This document shows positions 8,915 through 16,976 of a stretch of DNA of 64,000 nucleotides, one piece after another. Numbering within the stretch: position 1 is the stretch's first letter; every line of letters starts with the position of its first letter. This DNA comes from Cryptosporangium arvum DSM 44712 (lineage in GTDB: Bacteria > Actinomycetota > Actinomycetes > Mycobacteriales > Cryptosporangiaceae). The notes under the pieces are model-generated. The model searched no databases. It saw nothing but the letters and a program-made list of their open reading frames with translations, and was not told where the DNA came from. The stretch spans positions 3,658,001 to 3,722,000 of the forward strand of contig NZ_KK073874.1 of the NCBI RefSeq assembly GCF_000585375.1, given 5' to 3'. A program made the position numbers and the translations under genes.

Positions 8915-9786
8915 GTGGCTCGTGGTGATCTGACGAATGCGGAGTGGGAAGTCTTGTCGGCGGTGTTGCCGTCGGCTAAGCCGGGTGGTCGGCCGCCGCG
9001 TTCGCGGCGGCAGGTCATTGATGGGATCCGGTGGCGGGTGAGGACCGGGGCGCCGTGGCGGGACCTGCCCGAACGGTATGGGCCGTGGGAGACGGCGTAT
9101 GCGCTGTTCCGGGACTGGCAGCGGGACGGGACCTGGGCGCGCATCGTGTCCGATCTGCAGTCCCGCGCCCAGGCCCGGGGGCTGATCACCTGGGACGTGT
9201 CCGTCGACTCCACCGTGGTCCGGGCTCACCAGCACGCCGCGGGCGCCCGTAAAAGGGGGTCGATCAGAAACAACCGCCGGGAGGGTGCACCGCAGAGCCC
9301 AACGACCATGGTCTGGGACGGTCACGCGGCGGGTTGAGCACCAAGATCCATCTCGCGGCCGAGGGCGGACAGCGTCCGCTGTCGCTGCTGGTCACCGCCG
9401 GGCAGGCCGGAGACGCGCCGCAGTTCCAGCCGGTGATCGACGCGATCGGTGTCCCCGGTCGAGTCGGCAGGCCTAGGACACGGCCGGCGCGGGTCCTAGC
9501 CGATAAGGCCTACGGATCCCGCGCCAACCGCGTCTACCTGCGCCGACGCGGAATCCGCGCCACCATCCCCGAACCAGCCGACCGGTTGGCCCACCGCCGA
9601 CGTCGCGGCAGCGCCGGCGGCCGCCCACCGACGTTCAACGCCGAGACCTACAAGCAGCGCCACGCGGTCGAGTGCGGGATCAACCGCCTCAAGCGCTACC
9701 GGGCGGTCGCGACTCGCTACGACAAACTCGCCGTCCGCTTTCTCACGACGCTGCACATCGCCGCGATCAACGAATGGCTACGGTGA
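8915..9786 (+). CDS. IS5/IS427-type DDE transposase, made by -1 frameshift
   Basis: The first frame (GTG 8915 to 9337) starts [18 protein letters not shown] and contains the first catalytic Asp in [17 protein letters not shown]. The second frame supplies [16 protein letters not shown], the second Asp in VLADKAYGS and the Glu in [14 protein letters not shown], ending at 9786. The join is a -1 slip at AAAAGGGGG (9251-9259). Together they make a complete RNase-H-fold transposase, so the copy may be active. Confidence 0.88.
9251..9259 (+). other. Programmed -1 frameshift site AAAAGGGGG
   Basis: This A4G5 run is the place where shifting back one base joins the two transposase frames, giving [10 protein letters not shown] before the conserved [12 protein letters not shown]-then-G runs of this kind are the usual slippery site in IS427-group elements. 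Confidence 0.7.
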
Positions 9787-9808
9787 CCAGCTTTTCAAAC
9801 AGGCCCTA

Positions 9809-11044
9809 GACGGCGGGTGTCTGCTGGCAGCACCGATACTGGCGACGCCGGCACCCGCCGAGGGTCGGGCCACCGGCACCGCGGTGACACTGCGCTCGCT
9901 CGCGCTGCTGTCGCGCGGCGCCGCGGAGTTGAAGCGCGGGAACATAGCGGGGGCGGATCGCGATCTCCGCGACGCGCTGACGTTGGCCCGACGGTGCGAT
10001 CTGGGACGCGCCGCGATCAGTGCCGCCAGCCATCTCGCCGCCTGTCACGCTGCTCGGGGACAGCTGCGGCAAGCGGCGCGATGTGCCACGGAGACCCTCG
10101 CGCACGCCGACCGGCTCGGCCTGGCGCAGCTGGTGGACCTGGGCTGGAGCCGGCTGGCGCTGGCCGAGGCGTACTTCGAGCGGAACCGGATCGAGGACGC
10201 CGAGCGCTGGGCAGCGGCCGCCGTGGGCGGTTCGCGCGGCGATCGACTGATCCAGCTGTGGGGCACGATCCTGCAGGCGCGGATACGGACCGCCACCGGC
10301 CGGCCGGGCGAAGCGCACCGCATGATCCAGGCGGCCTCGCGCGAGATTGTCGTCTCCGACCTGCCGCCGGTGGCGCTCCGGGGCGCGCTGTCGCTGGTGG
10401 AGGGTGAACTACGGCTCGCGTGTGGTGACCTGCTCGGAGCACACGAATTCGTGCGGACCTGCCGGGACGCCGGTGCGTTGCCCGCTGCGGCGGCCGTCCT
10501 CGAAGCGTCGGTGCTGCTCGCGGAGGGCCGGCCGGCCCTCGCCGCCGCGGTCGTCGAACCGCACGTGGCGGCGCACGACGAATTCAACTCCCGGACGTGC
10601 CGGGCGTGGGCAGGCCTGGTCAGTGCGCTGGCCGGGCAGAGTCTGGGTCGTCATGACCAGACGATGCGGGGCCTCGAAATCGCCCTGCGTCTGGGGGAGG
10701 AGGAGGATCTTCGACGGGGGTTCGCCGTCGGCGGGTTCCGGCTACGTGCACTGATCGAATCGGTGGCGCCGACGATGCCGGTGTATCCGTCGGTCAGGGC
10801 GGTGCTGACGGCAACGCTCGACGCAGCGACGTTCCCGGCCGGATCCACGATTCCGCCCCTGACCGACCGTGAACTGACCGTGCTGCGTTATCTGCAGAGC
10901 ACACTCTCGCACGTCGAGATCGCCGCGTTGCTCCACATCTCGGTGAACACGGTGAAGACCCACGTCAAGAACGTCTATTCGAAACTCGGCGCCAACCGGC
11001 GCAAGGACGCGATCCAGCGCGGTCGCGAGCTGCGGCTCCTCTGA
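9809..11044 (+). pseudogene. MalT/LuxR-type regulator, C-terminal part with HTH, split by IS
   Basis: This continues the regulator interrupted at 8876. The joined frame enters at GACGGCGGG and reads LLAAPILATPAPAEGRAT, then TPR-like helices (SLALLSRGAAELKRGNI onward). It ends in a LuxR helix-turn-helix: TDRELTVLRYLQSTLSHVEI, then HISVNTVKTHVKNVYSKLG. A downstream ATG/GTG start (for example GTG 9884) could give a free C-terminal DNA-binding fragment without the ATPase control domain. Context next to palindrome sites B, C and D makes it the leading candidate regulator of the island. Confidence 0.85.
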
Positions 11045-11059
11045 GGGGCCAGATCAGGG

Positions 11060-11110
11060 ACAGCGAGTGAGTCGCTGTACGTGGTACTGCTCAGTGCGTA
11101 GCGTCAGCGA
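11060..11110 (-). pseudogene. Fragment of a zinc alcohol dehydrogenase
   Basis: The minus strand reads RSLTLRTEQYHVQR followed by a stop. The intact dehydrogenase at 14954-16129 has RSLTLRTGQCHVQRYMKPLL at the same place (12 of 14 identical over the shared stretch). It is too short to be a gene and indicates a second, lost dehydrogenase copy. The rest of 11111-11232 shows nothing recognisable. Confidence 0.5.
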
Positions 11111-11232
11111 TCGTTCGGACAGGCACGGCCCCGGACACCGTCGATGGACGTGCGGACGCCACCTCGGCCTGTGCGCCGGGAACGAGCGCGTCGACGTGCG
11201 GGGATCGCCTCGGCTATCGGGCAGGAGCTCGA

Positions 11233-12342
11233 ATGATCCGCAGTGAACAGAACCCGCCGGAGATCGTCGTGGGACTGGTGGCGACCCCACCGGACCACCC
11301 CGCCCGAGTGACCGCGCACCTCGCCGCCGAGCTGGCTGACCGGCTCGGCGAGCGGACGGACGGAGAAGTGCGGTGGACGGTCCGGGAAGGCTGGGGTGAG
11401 GTCGCGCCCCGCCGCGACGGCGGTGTCGAGGCGCTGCTCGACGATCTCGCCCGCCGGCGCACGGACGAGCGGTGGGACCTCGCAGTCTGCCTGACCGACC
11501 TGCCGCTGCACACCGAGCGGGTGCCGCTGGTCGCGCAGACCTCCGCCCGGCGCCGAGTCGCGATGGTGTCCCTGCCCGCGCTGGGACTGCGCCAGCTGCC
11601 TGCGGTCCGCGCAGTCGTACCCGATCTGGTGGACCGGCTACTCACCGACGCCTCCGACGACCGGGTACCGCCGGCCGGCTGGGCACCGGCCGAGCTGGCA
11701 CACCGGGTCACCGCCGTTCATCGGATGGCCGGCGAGGGCGACGCCGGGGAAGTGCGTTACGTCGCGTCACGGCTGGCCGGCCGGGCTCGGTTGCTGATCG
11801 GGATGGTTCGGGCCAACCGTCCGGGGCGTGCCCTGCTGGGTCTGTCCAAACTGCTCGTCGGCGCGTTCGGCACGGCGGCCATCGCGCTCACCAACTCCAG
11901 CGTGTGGCAGCTGGGTCAAGGACTCAGCCCACTTCGGCTCGCGGTCATCATGGTCCTCGGGCTGACCGGGTTAGTGGCCTGGCTGATCGTCGCGCACGAC
12001 CTGTGGGAGAAACCCGATCAGGACACCTCCCCCGAGCTGGCCCGGCTGTTCAACCAGGGGACCGTCCTCACCCTCGCCCTGGCCACCGCCGTCTCCTACC
12101 TGGTGCTGTTCGCCGGGACGATGCTCGCCGGGGCGTTGCTGATCGACACGTCCGTGCTGGAGCAGACCCTGCAGCGGCCGGTCGGCCTCAACGACTACCT
12201 GGCAATCGCCTGGCTCATCAGTTCGCTGGCCACCGTCGGCGGCGCGATCGGATCCGGGCTGGAGGACGAGGAGACGGTGCGGGCCGCCGCGTACGGCTAC
12301 CACCCCGACCCCGGCGGCTGGAAGGACGAGCGAGACACCTGA
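11233..12342 (+). CDS. Membrane protein of unknown function
   Basis: This 369-residue protein has a soluble N-terminal half beginning IRSEQNPPEIVVGLVATPPD (about 1-190). About four membrane spans follow (LLVGAFGTAAIAL; LAVIMVLGLTGLVAWLIVA; LTLALATAVSYLVLFAGTML; LAIAWLISSLATVGGAIG) and then a short charged tail. I do not recognise a named family. ATG 11233 follows CAGGAG. It lies between the LuxR regulator and the PrsW-like gene and is probably part of the same stress island. Confidence 0.7.
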   Translation: MIRSEQNPPEIVVGLVATPPDHPARVTAHLAAELADRLGERTDGEVRWTVREGWGEVAPRRDGGVEALLDDLARRRTDERWDLAVCLTDLPLHTERVPLVAQTSARRRVAMVSLPALGLRQLPAVRAVVPDLVDRLLTDASDDRVPPAGWAPAELAHRVTAVHRMAGEGDAGEVRYVASRLAGRARLLIGMVRANRPGRALLGLSKLLVGAFGTAAIALTNSSVWQLGQGLSPLRLAVIMVLGLTGLVAWLIVAHDLWEKPDQDTSPELARLFNQGTVLTLALATAVSYLVLFAGTMLAGALLIDTSVLEQTLQRPVGLNDYLAIAWLISSLATVGGAIGSGLEDEETVRAAAYGYHPDPGGWKDERDT

Positions 12343-12374
12343 GTGGATCTCGGCCGGCCGGTGCCGGCGGCAGC

Positions 12375-12392
12375 ATTGGCAAAGCTGCCAAT
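12375..12392. promoter_or_regulatory. Perfect palindrome ATTGGCA-AAGC-TGCCAAT (site D)
   Basis: The best copy of the island motif, with 7-bp arms fully complementary and followed by CGAC. It lies 72 bases upstream of the PrsW-like gene and 33 bases after the preceding stop. Confidence 0.65.
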
Positions 12393-12463
12393 CGACGCCG
12401 ACGGCCGAGCCCGGCAACTTGGGACCCGGATCGCAGTGCTGGCAGCCGACCGGAAGGTCCGTC

Positions 12464-13381
12464 GTGGTCGAGGTCGTAGGTACTCAGGAGAGCGTTTCGC
12501 ATCGAGCACGCCGGACGTGGCTGCGAATCTTCGTCGTCGGCGCGGGGCTCTGGGTGGCCACGGTGGTGGTCACTTTCCTCACCGGTAATCCCAACCTGAT
12601 CCCCACGCTGGTCCTGCTCGGCAGTTTCCTCGTGCCGGTGACCTTCGTCGCGTGGGCTTTCGAACGCCGGGGCACCGGCGAGTTGACCTCGAGCCTGGTG
12701 TTCTCGACGTTCCTCACCGGCGGTGTGCTGGGTGTGCTGGGCGCCTCGGTCCTCGAGGCTTACCTGCTGCATCCCTCGGCGTGGTTGTTCTTCGGCGTCG
12801 GGCTCATCGAGGAGGCGGTGAAGCTCGGTGCGCTGGTGGTACTGACCCGCCATCTGCGAACCCGGTCGCTGCGTGACGGGATGATTCTCGGCGCAGCAGT
12901 CGGTTTCGGCTTCGCCGCCTTTGAATCCGCCGGCTACGCCTTCACCGCTCTGTTCACCGTTGACGGCTTGTCGATCGACCAACTCGTGCAGACCGAGTTG
13001 CTCCGGGGCCTTCTGGCGCCGGTGGGCCACGGACTCTGGACCGCCATCCTGGGCGGAGTCTTGTTCGCCACCATGCGGCACGGCCGTGCCATCGTCAGCG
13101 GCAGGCTGATTCTCGCGTATCTCGGCGTCGCTGCCCTGCACGGCCTGTGGGACTCGATGCACAGCATTGCGTTGTACCTGACCCTGTTGTTGACCGATGG
13201 TGAACGGCTGCGCCCGTCGCCGCAGGGCTGGCTGATCGAACCCAGCGTCGAGCAGGTCAATCTGTTCTCCGGTCTGGAATGGGCGGGCCTGGCCCTCATC
13301 TCGATTATCGGGATCGTTTGGCTGGCCGTTCTGTGGCGCCGGTCGGCCCGGGGTGCCTCGGTGATACCTGCCGCGCTGTGA
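12464..13381 (+). CDS. PrsW-like intramembrane metalloprotease
   Basis: This 305-residue protein has about eight membrane segments and the three PrsW motifs: IEEAVKLG (EExxK), FGFAAFESAGY (FxxxE) and LHGLWDS (HxxxD). PrsW enzymes cleave membrane-bound anti-sigma factors. It lies directly upstream of a sigma-factor gene, 38 bases apart and on the same strand, which fits a role in releasing a stress sigma factor. No anti-sigma gene is seen nearby. GTG 12464 follows GGAAGG; an upstream in-frame start at 12419 is possible but would overlap the leader containing site D less sensibly. Confidence 0.85.
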   Translation: MVEVVGTQESVSHRARRTWLRIFVVGAGLWVATVVVTFLTGNPNLIPTLVLLGSFLVPVTFVAWAFERRGTGELTSSLVFSTFLTGGVLGVLGASVLEAYLLHPSAWLFFGVGLIEEAVKLGALVVLTRHLRTRSLRDGMILGAAVGFGFAAFESAGYAFTALFTVDGLSIDQLVQTELLRGLLAPVGHGLWTAILGGVLFATMRHGRAIVSGRLILAYLGVAALHGLWDSMHSIALYLTLLLTDGERLRPSPQGWLIEPSVEQVNLFSGLEWAGLALISIIGIVWLAVLWRRSARGASVIPAAL

Positions 13382-13419
13382 CGAGGGCCTATTCCGACAG
13401 ATAAGGGGAGGAGTTCGCC

Positions 13420-14229
13420 GTGACCAGCGGCGCAATGACGGTATCGGTCGAGTCCGATGCCGTCATGGACTATTCGAACTACCCGATGGTCGAACCGTTG
13501 TTCCGGCGCCTGGCGGCGCTGGATCGGGCTGATCCGGTCCGTCGGCAGCTCAGGAACGAGATCGCCCTTCTCCACCTTCCGCTGGCACGGAACCTGGCCT
13601 ACCGCTATTGCCGCCGCGGTCAACAAACCGAAGATCTGCTGCAGGTCGCCCGGGTCGGCCTGATCAAAGCCGTCGACCGATTTGACCCCGACCGAGGCGT
13701 CGGCTTTCTGCCGTTCGCCATTCCTACGATCACCGGCGACCTCCGGCGGTTTTTCCGCGACACCGCCTGGGACGTCCGCCTTCCGCGAAGGCTGCAGGAG
13801 CTGAACCTGCGGATCAATGCCGGCATCGTCGAGCTGTCCCAACGCACCGGGCGGGCCCCCACCGCCGGCGAGCTGGCGGCCCACATGGAGGTACCGCGCG
13901 AGGACGTCATCGAAGGCCTGCAGGCCGGCGCTGCCTACACCGCCAAATCACTCGACGTTCCCGCTGCGGCGAGCGCCGAGGCGCCTACCCTGGCGGAGTC
14001 GCTGGGTGGTGACGATCGTCGATTCGAGGCGGTCGACAACCATGAAGCGCTGATCGATCTGCTGGCCGCGCTGCCCGCCCGCGAAAAACTGATTCTGAGA
14101 CTCCGTTTCTGCGAGGACATGACACAGATTCAGATCGCGCGAGTGATCGGGGTTTCCCAGATGCACGTGTCGCGCCTGCTGGCTGCGGTCCTGGATCGAC
14201 TGCGCACACAGTTGCTGGCGGAGCCCTGA
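13420..14229 (+). CDS. RNA polymerase sigma factor, SigF/SigB stress family
   Basis: This 269-residue group 3 sigma factor has region 2 with QTEDLLQVARVGLIKAVDRF and FLPFAIPTITGDLRRFFRD. Region 3 contains INAGIVELSQRTGRAPTAGE, and region 4 contains MTQIQIARVIGVSQMHVSR. The GTG follows GGGGAGGAG. In this family activity is normally held by an RsbW-type kinase and STAS antagonist; a STAS protein occurs 5.7 kb downstream but no RsbW is visible. A matching GTTT-N14-GGGTA promoter lies 52 bases downstream of the stop. Confidence 0.92.
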   Translation: MTSGAMTVSVESDAVMDYSNYPMVEPLFRRLAALDRADPVRRQLRNEIALLHLPLARNLAYRYCRRGQQTEDLLQVARVGLIKAVDRFDPDRGVGFLPFAIPTITGDLRRFFRDTAWDVRLPRRLQELNLRINAGIVELSQRTGRAPTAGELAAHMEVPREDVIEGLQAGAAYTAKSLDVPAAASAEAPTLAESLGGDDRRFEAVDNHEALIDLLAALPAREKLILRLRFCEDMTQIQIARVIGVSQMHVSRLLAAVLDRLRTQLLAEP

Positions 14230-14280
14230 TCGAGGGTGCGGCCAGGCGGGCTGTCGACGGCAACTACGTAACGTATGCGG

Positions 14281-14303
14281 GTTTAGCCAGTTTCGCGAGG
14301 GTA
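14281..14303 (+). promoter_or_regulatory. SigB/SigF-type promoter GTTT-N14-GGGTA
   Basis: GTTT at 14281-14284 and GGGTA at 14299-14303 with 14 bases between them match the consensus of actinobacterial SigF/SigB promoters. It lies about 110 bases before the SRPBCC gene, immediately after the sigma gene, so the sigma factor likely drives the SRPBCC-dehydrogenase-DUF2267 operon. Confidence 0.7.
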
Positions 14304-14414
14304 GTCCGCCTCATGCGCGGCGCGCCGGATCAGCGGCGTGAATGCGAACCGACGTTCCGGGTGACGGAGATCGGCTCCGTGCCGTCGGCACGGAGCGCAC
14401 GCGAAGGAGGATCG

Positions 14415-14957
14415 ATGGAACTGACAGCCACGACAACCATCCGCAAGCCCGTGCCGGAGGTGTATGCGTACTGGCGCGATTTCGAGAACCTTCCGGCGTT
14501 CATGGCGCATCTCGAACTGGTCCGCACAACGGGCGACCGTACGAGTCACTGGTCCGCTGCTGCGCCGTTCGGCACGAACGTCGAATGGGACGCCGAAATC
14601 ACCGACGAGACGGTCGCCGAGATCATCGTGTGGCGGTCGACCGGGGATGCCGACGTGCCGAATGCCGGCACGGTCGCGTTCGTGCTCGCGCCGGACGGGG
14701 TGAGTACCGAGGTGCACGTCGCCCTTTCCTATGACATTCCCGGTGGGACGGTCGGTAAGGCGGTCGCCAAGTATTTCGGCGAGGAACCGCACCAGCAGCT
14801 CGATGATGACCTGCGTCGGCTCAAGCAGGTGCTGGAGACCGGCGAGGTGGTCCGGTCCGACGGTTCGCCCTGGGGCAAGCAGGCCCGCAAGGAGTTCCCG
14901 CAGCGTCCGGCGCAACCGCTGTCGGACGCCGAGCTCGAGAAGGGGCCGGAGTCATGA
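14415..14957 (+). CDS. SRPBCC-family (polyketide cyclase/dehydrase-like) protein
   Basis: This 180-residue START-fold protein has IRKPVPEVYAYWRDFENLP at the N-terminus and VHVALSYDIPGG in the sheet, with a hydrophobic ligand cavity expected. Its charged tail ends DAELEKGPES. ATG 14415 follows AAGGAGG. It overlaps the dehydrogenase gene by 4 bases (ATGA), so the two are translationally coupled. The substrate is unknown; in related clusters these proteins accompany an alcohol dehydrogenase and may bind its lipid-like substrate. Confidence 0.8.
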   Translation: MELTATTTIRKPVPEVYAYWRDFENLPAFMAHLELVRTTGDRTSHWSAAAPFGTNVEWDAEITDETVAEIIVWRSTGDADVPNAGTVAFVLAPDGVSTEVHVALSYDIPGGTVGKAVAKYFGEEPHQQLDDDLRRLKQVLETGEVVRSDGSPWGKQARKEFPQRPAQPLSDAELEKGPES

Positions 14958-16129
14958 GGGCGAACACCTGGGCGGGCCGCAACAAGGTCGAGGTTCGCGA
15001 CGTACCGGACCCGAGAATCCTGAACAAGCGCGACGCGATCGTGCGGATCACGTCCACCGCGATCTGCGGCTCGGACCTGCACCTGGTCGACGGGTATGTG
15101 CCCACCATGCAGGACGGCGACGTCCTGGGGCACGAGTTCATGGGTGAGGTGATCGAGGTCGGCTCGGGCGTCCGGGCCGATCGCCTGCGCGTCGGGGACC
15201 GGGTCGTCGTGCCGTTCCCGATCGCCTGCGGCGCATGCTCCGCCTGCGCCGCCGAGCTGTATTCCTGCTGCGAGAACACCAACCCCAACGCCGGCATCGC
15301 GGAGAAGATGTTCGGACATCCGGTCGCCGGGATCTTCGGCTACTCGCATCTGACCGGCGGCTTCGCGGGTGGTCAGGCGCAGTACGCGCGGGTGCCGTTC
15401 GCCGACGTCGGTCCGTTGAAGATCGAGTCCGATCTGTCCGACGAGCAGGTGCTGTTCCTCTCCGACATCCTGCCCACCGGCTACATGGGCGCCGAGATGT
15501 GCGACATCCAGCCCAGCGACGTGGTGGCGGTGTGGGGTGCCGGTCCGGTCGGCCAGTTCGCCATGGACAGCGCCCGGGTGCTCGGCGCCGCGAAGGTCAT
15601 CGCCATCGACAAGGAGCCGTACCGGTTGCAGATGGCCGAACGCGCGGGCCACATCCCGGTGAACTTCGACGAGGTCGACGTCCGGTCCCGGCTGCTGGAG
15701 CTGACCGGAGGGCGAGGACCGGACAAGTGCATCGAGGCGGTCGGTTTGGAGGCCACCCACGGCAGTGCGCACGTCGCTGCGTACGACCGGGTCAAGCAGG
15801 CCGTACGGTCGGAAACCGACCGCCCGCACGCACTGCGTCAGGCGATCATGTCCTGCCGCAGCGGCGGTGTGGTCTCGGTGATCGGCGTGTACGGCGGTCT
15901 CCTCGACAAGTTCCCGGCCGGCGCGTGGATGAACCGATCCCTGACCCTGCGGACGGGGCAGTGCCACGTGCAGCGCTACATGAAGCCGTTGCTGCAGCGC
16001 ATCGAACGCGGGGAGATCGATCCGACGCGGATCATCACCCACACCATTCCGCTCGACGAGGCGGAACGCGGCTTCGAGATGTTCAAGAACAAGCAGGACG
16101 ACTGCGAGAAGGTCGTCCTCAAACCCTGA
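14954..16129 (+). CDS. Zinc-dependent alcohol dehydrogenase (MDR, formaldehyde dehydrogenase-like)
   Basis: This 391-residue medium-chain dehydrogenase has catalytic zinc ligands in TAICGSDLHL and GHEFMGEV. The structural-zinc cysteines are in CGACSACAAELYSCC, and the NAD-binding motif is VWGAGPVGQFAM. Length and the long lid-like insert (GYSHLTGGFAGGQAQYARVP) match the glutathione-independent formaldehyde dehydrogenase-like branch. It oxidises an alcohol or aldehyde with NAD in the cytosol; substrate not predictable. It is coupled to the SRPBCC gene and followed 30 bases later by DUF2267. A fragment of a close paralogue lies at 11060. Confidence 0.9.
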   Translation: MRANTWAGRNKVEVRDVPDPRILNKRDAIVRITSTAICGSDLHLVDGYVPTMQDGDVLGHEFMGEVIEVGSGVRADRLRVGDRVVVPFPIACGACSACAAELYSCCENTNPNAGIAEKMFGHPVAGIFGYSHLTGGFAGGQAQYARVPFADVGPLKIESDLSDEQVLFLSDILPTGYMGAEMCDIQPSDVVAVWGAGPVGQFAMDSARVLGAAKVIAIDKEPYRLQMAERAGHIPVNFDEVDVRSRLLELTGGRGPDKCIEAVGLEATHGSAHVAAYDRVKQAVRSETDRPHALRQAIMSCRSGGVVSVIGVYGGLLDKFPAGAWMNRSLTLRTGQCHVQRYMKPLLQRIERGEIDPTRIITHTIPLDEAERGFEMFKNKQDDCEKVVLKP

Positions 16130-16159
16130 GCACGGAATCCGGCGCGCGGGAGAGCAACT

Positions 16160-16801
16160 ATGGCCAAGGAAATGGAAGGCGACAACCGGAAGCGCCGGGC
16201 ACTCGCCCGCGACGCACGCGACGAGGACAAGAGTCCCAGCGCGAGCGGGGTGACGCTGGGCTCTTCCAAGCAGCGCGAGCACACCCGTAGAGGTCGGAGG
16301 GACGGTCCGCCGCCGGCCGGTGCGCACAAGCCGGGGCCGGACGCTCCGGTCGCGCACCGGCCGCACGGGGACACGGAGCCGACCCCCGCGGACGAACCCG
16401 GCGATCGCGCCACGCCGGACGAAGGTTCGTTGCGCCTGCGCTACCGCGAGGTGGTCAGCGCAGCCGCGGCCCGGGCCGGCGTGGAGTTCGACGACGGTAA
16501 ATCCGCTGCCCGCGCGACGATCGCCGTGTTGGCGGGGACACTCGACGCGGACGACCGGCGGCGGCTGGTGGCGGCGTTGCCGGCGGAACTGACCGTCGGG
16601 CCGCGTTTCCCGGCGCCGTCACCACCGGCCGGGGAGGCGGACTTCGTGCGCACGGTCGCACTTCTCGCCGGCTGCGCACCCGAGCACGCCCAGCGCCGCG
16701 TGCAGGCGGTATTCGCCGCGATCAATGACGAAGACCCGGACGTTCTGCGGGCGCTGAGCGTGCCCGCCGGGATCGAGGAGCTCGTGCTGTCAGCACCGTG
16801 A
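16160..16801 (+). CDS. DUF2267-domain protein
   Basis: This 213-residue protein has a disordered, highly charged first 90 residues (GDNRKRRALARDARDEDKSP). A helical DUF2267-like domain follows: YREVVSAAAARAGVEF, then LVAALPAELTVGPRFP and ERVQAVFAA-like helices. DUF2267 proteins are common in actinobacterial stress clusters but their function is unknown. It is the last gene before a strong terminator. Confidence 0.75.
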   Translation: MAKEMEGDNRKRRALARDARDEDKSPSASGVTLGSSKQREHTRRGRRDGPPPAGAHKPGPDAPVAHRPHGDTEPTPADEPGDRATPDEGSLRLRYREVVSAAAARAGVEFDDGKSAARATIAVLAGTLDADDRRRLVAALPAELTVGPRFPAPSPPAGEADFVRTVALLAGCAPEHAQRRVQAVFAAINDEDPDVLRALSVPAGIEELVLSAP

Positions 16802-16812
16802 AGCGCGGCGTT

Positions 16813-16848
16813 CGGTCGGCCCGTCCCCGGTAGGGGACGGGCCGACCG
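16813..16848 (+). terminator. Strong hairpin terminator
   Basis: A 16-bp perfect stem (CGGTCGGCCCGTCCCC and its complement) closes a 4-base GGTA loop, just after the DUF2267 stop. There is no long T-run, as is usual in high-GC actinobacteria. Confidence 0.8.
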
Positions 16849-16976
16849 GCATTTGAGGGGATCTTCGCTGCCCCCCGGATCTCGGCTCGGTGGAGCAGAC
16901 TCACGGGTGTTGGTTTCGGTCCGAACAATCCGGTCAGGTGAGTGTTTTGATTTGAGCCAGAGGGGACGGGGTAACG

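Larger units (their letters stand above)
8877..9806 (+). mobile_element. IS5-family (IS427-like) insertion sequence, 930 bp
   Basis: The ends are inverted repeats: GGGCGTGTTTGAAAAGC at 8877-8893 and, inverted, GGGCCTGTTTGAAAAGC at 9790-9806 (16 of 17 match). A TA dinucleotide flanks both ends (8875-8876 and 9807-9808), the target duplication expected of this group, and the original site reads CTAG. It contains one transposase in two overlapping frames. It interrupts the LuxR regulator. Confidence 0.92.

Noticed and set aside
12218-13435. 405-codon minus-strand frame opposite prsW
   Set aside because: Low-complexity Gln/His/Arg-rich translation and no homology; antisense shadow of the PrsW-like gene.
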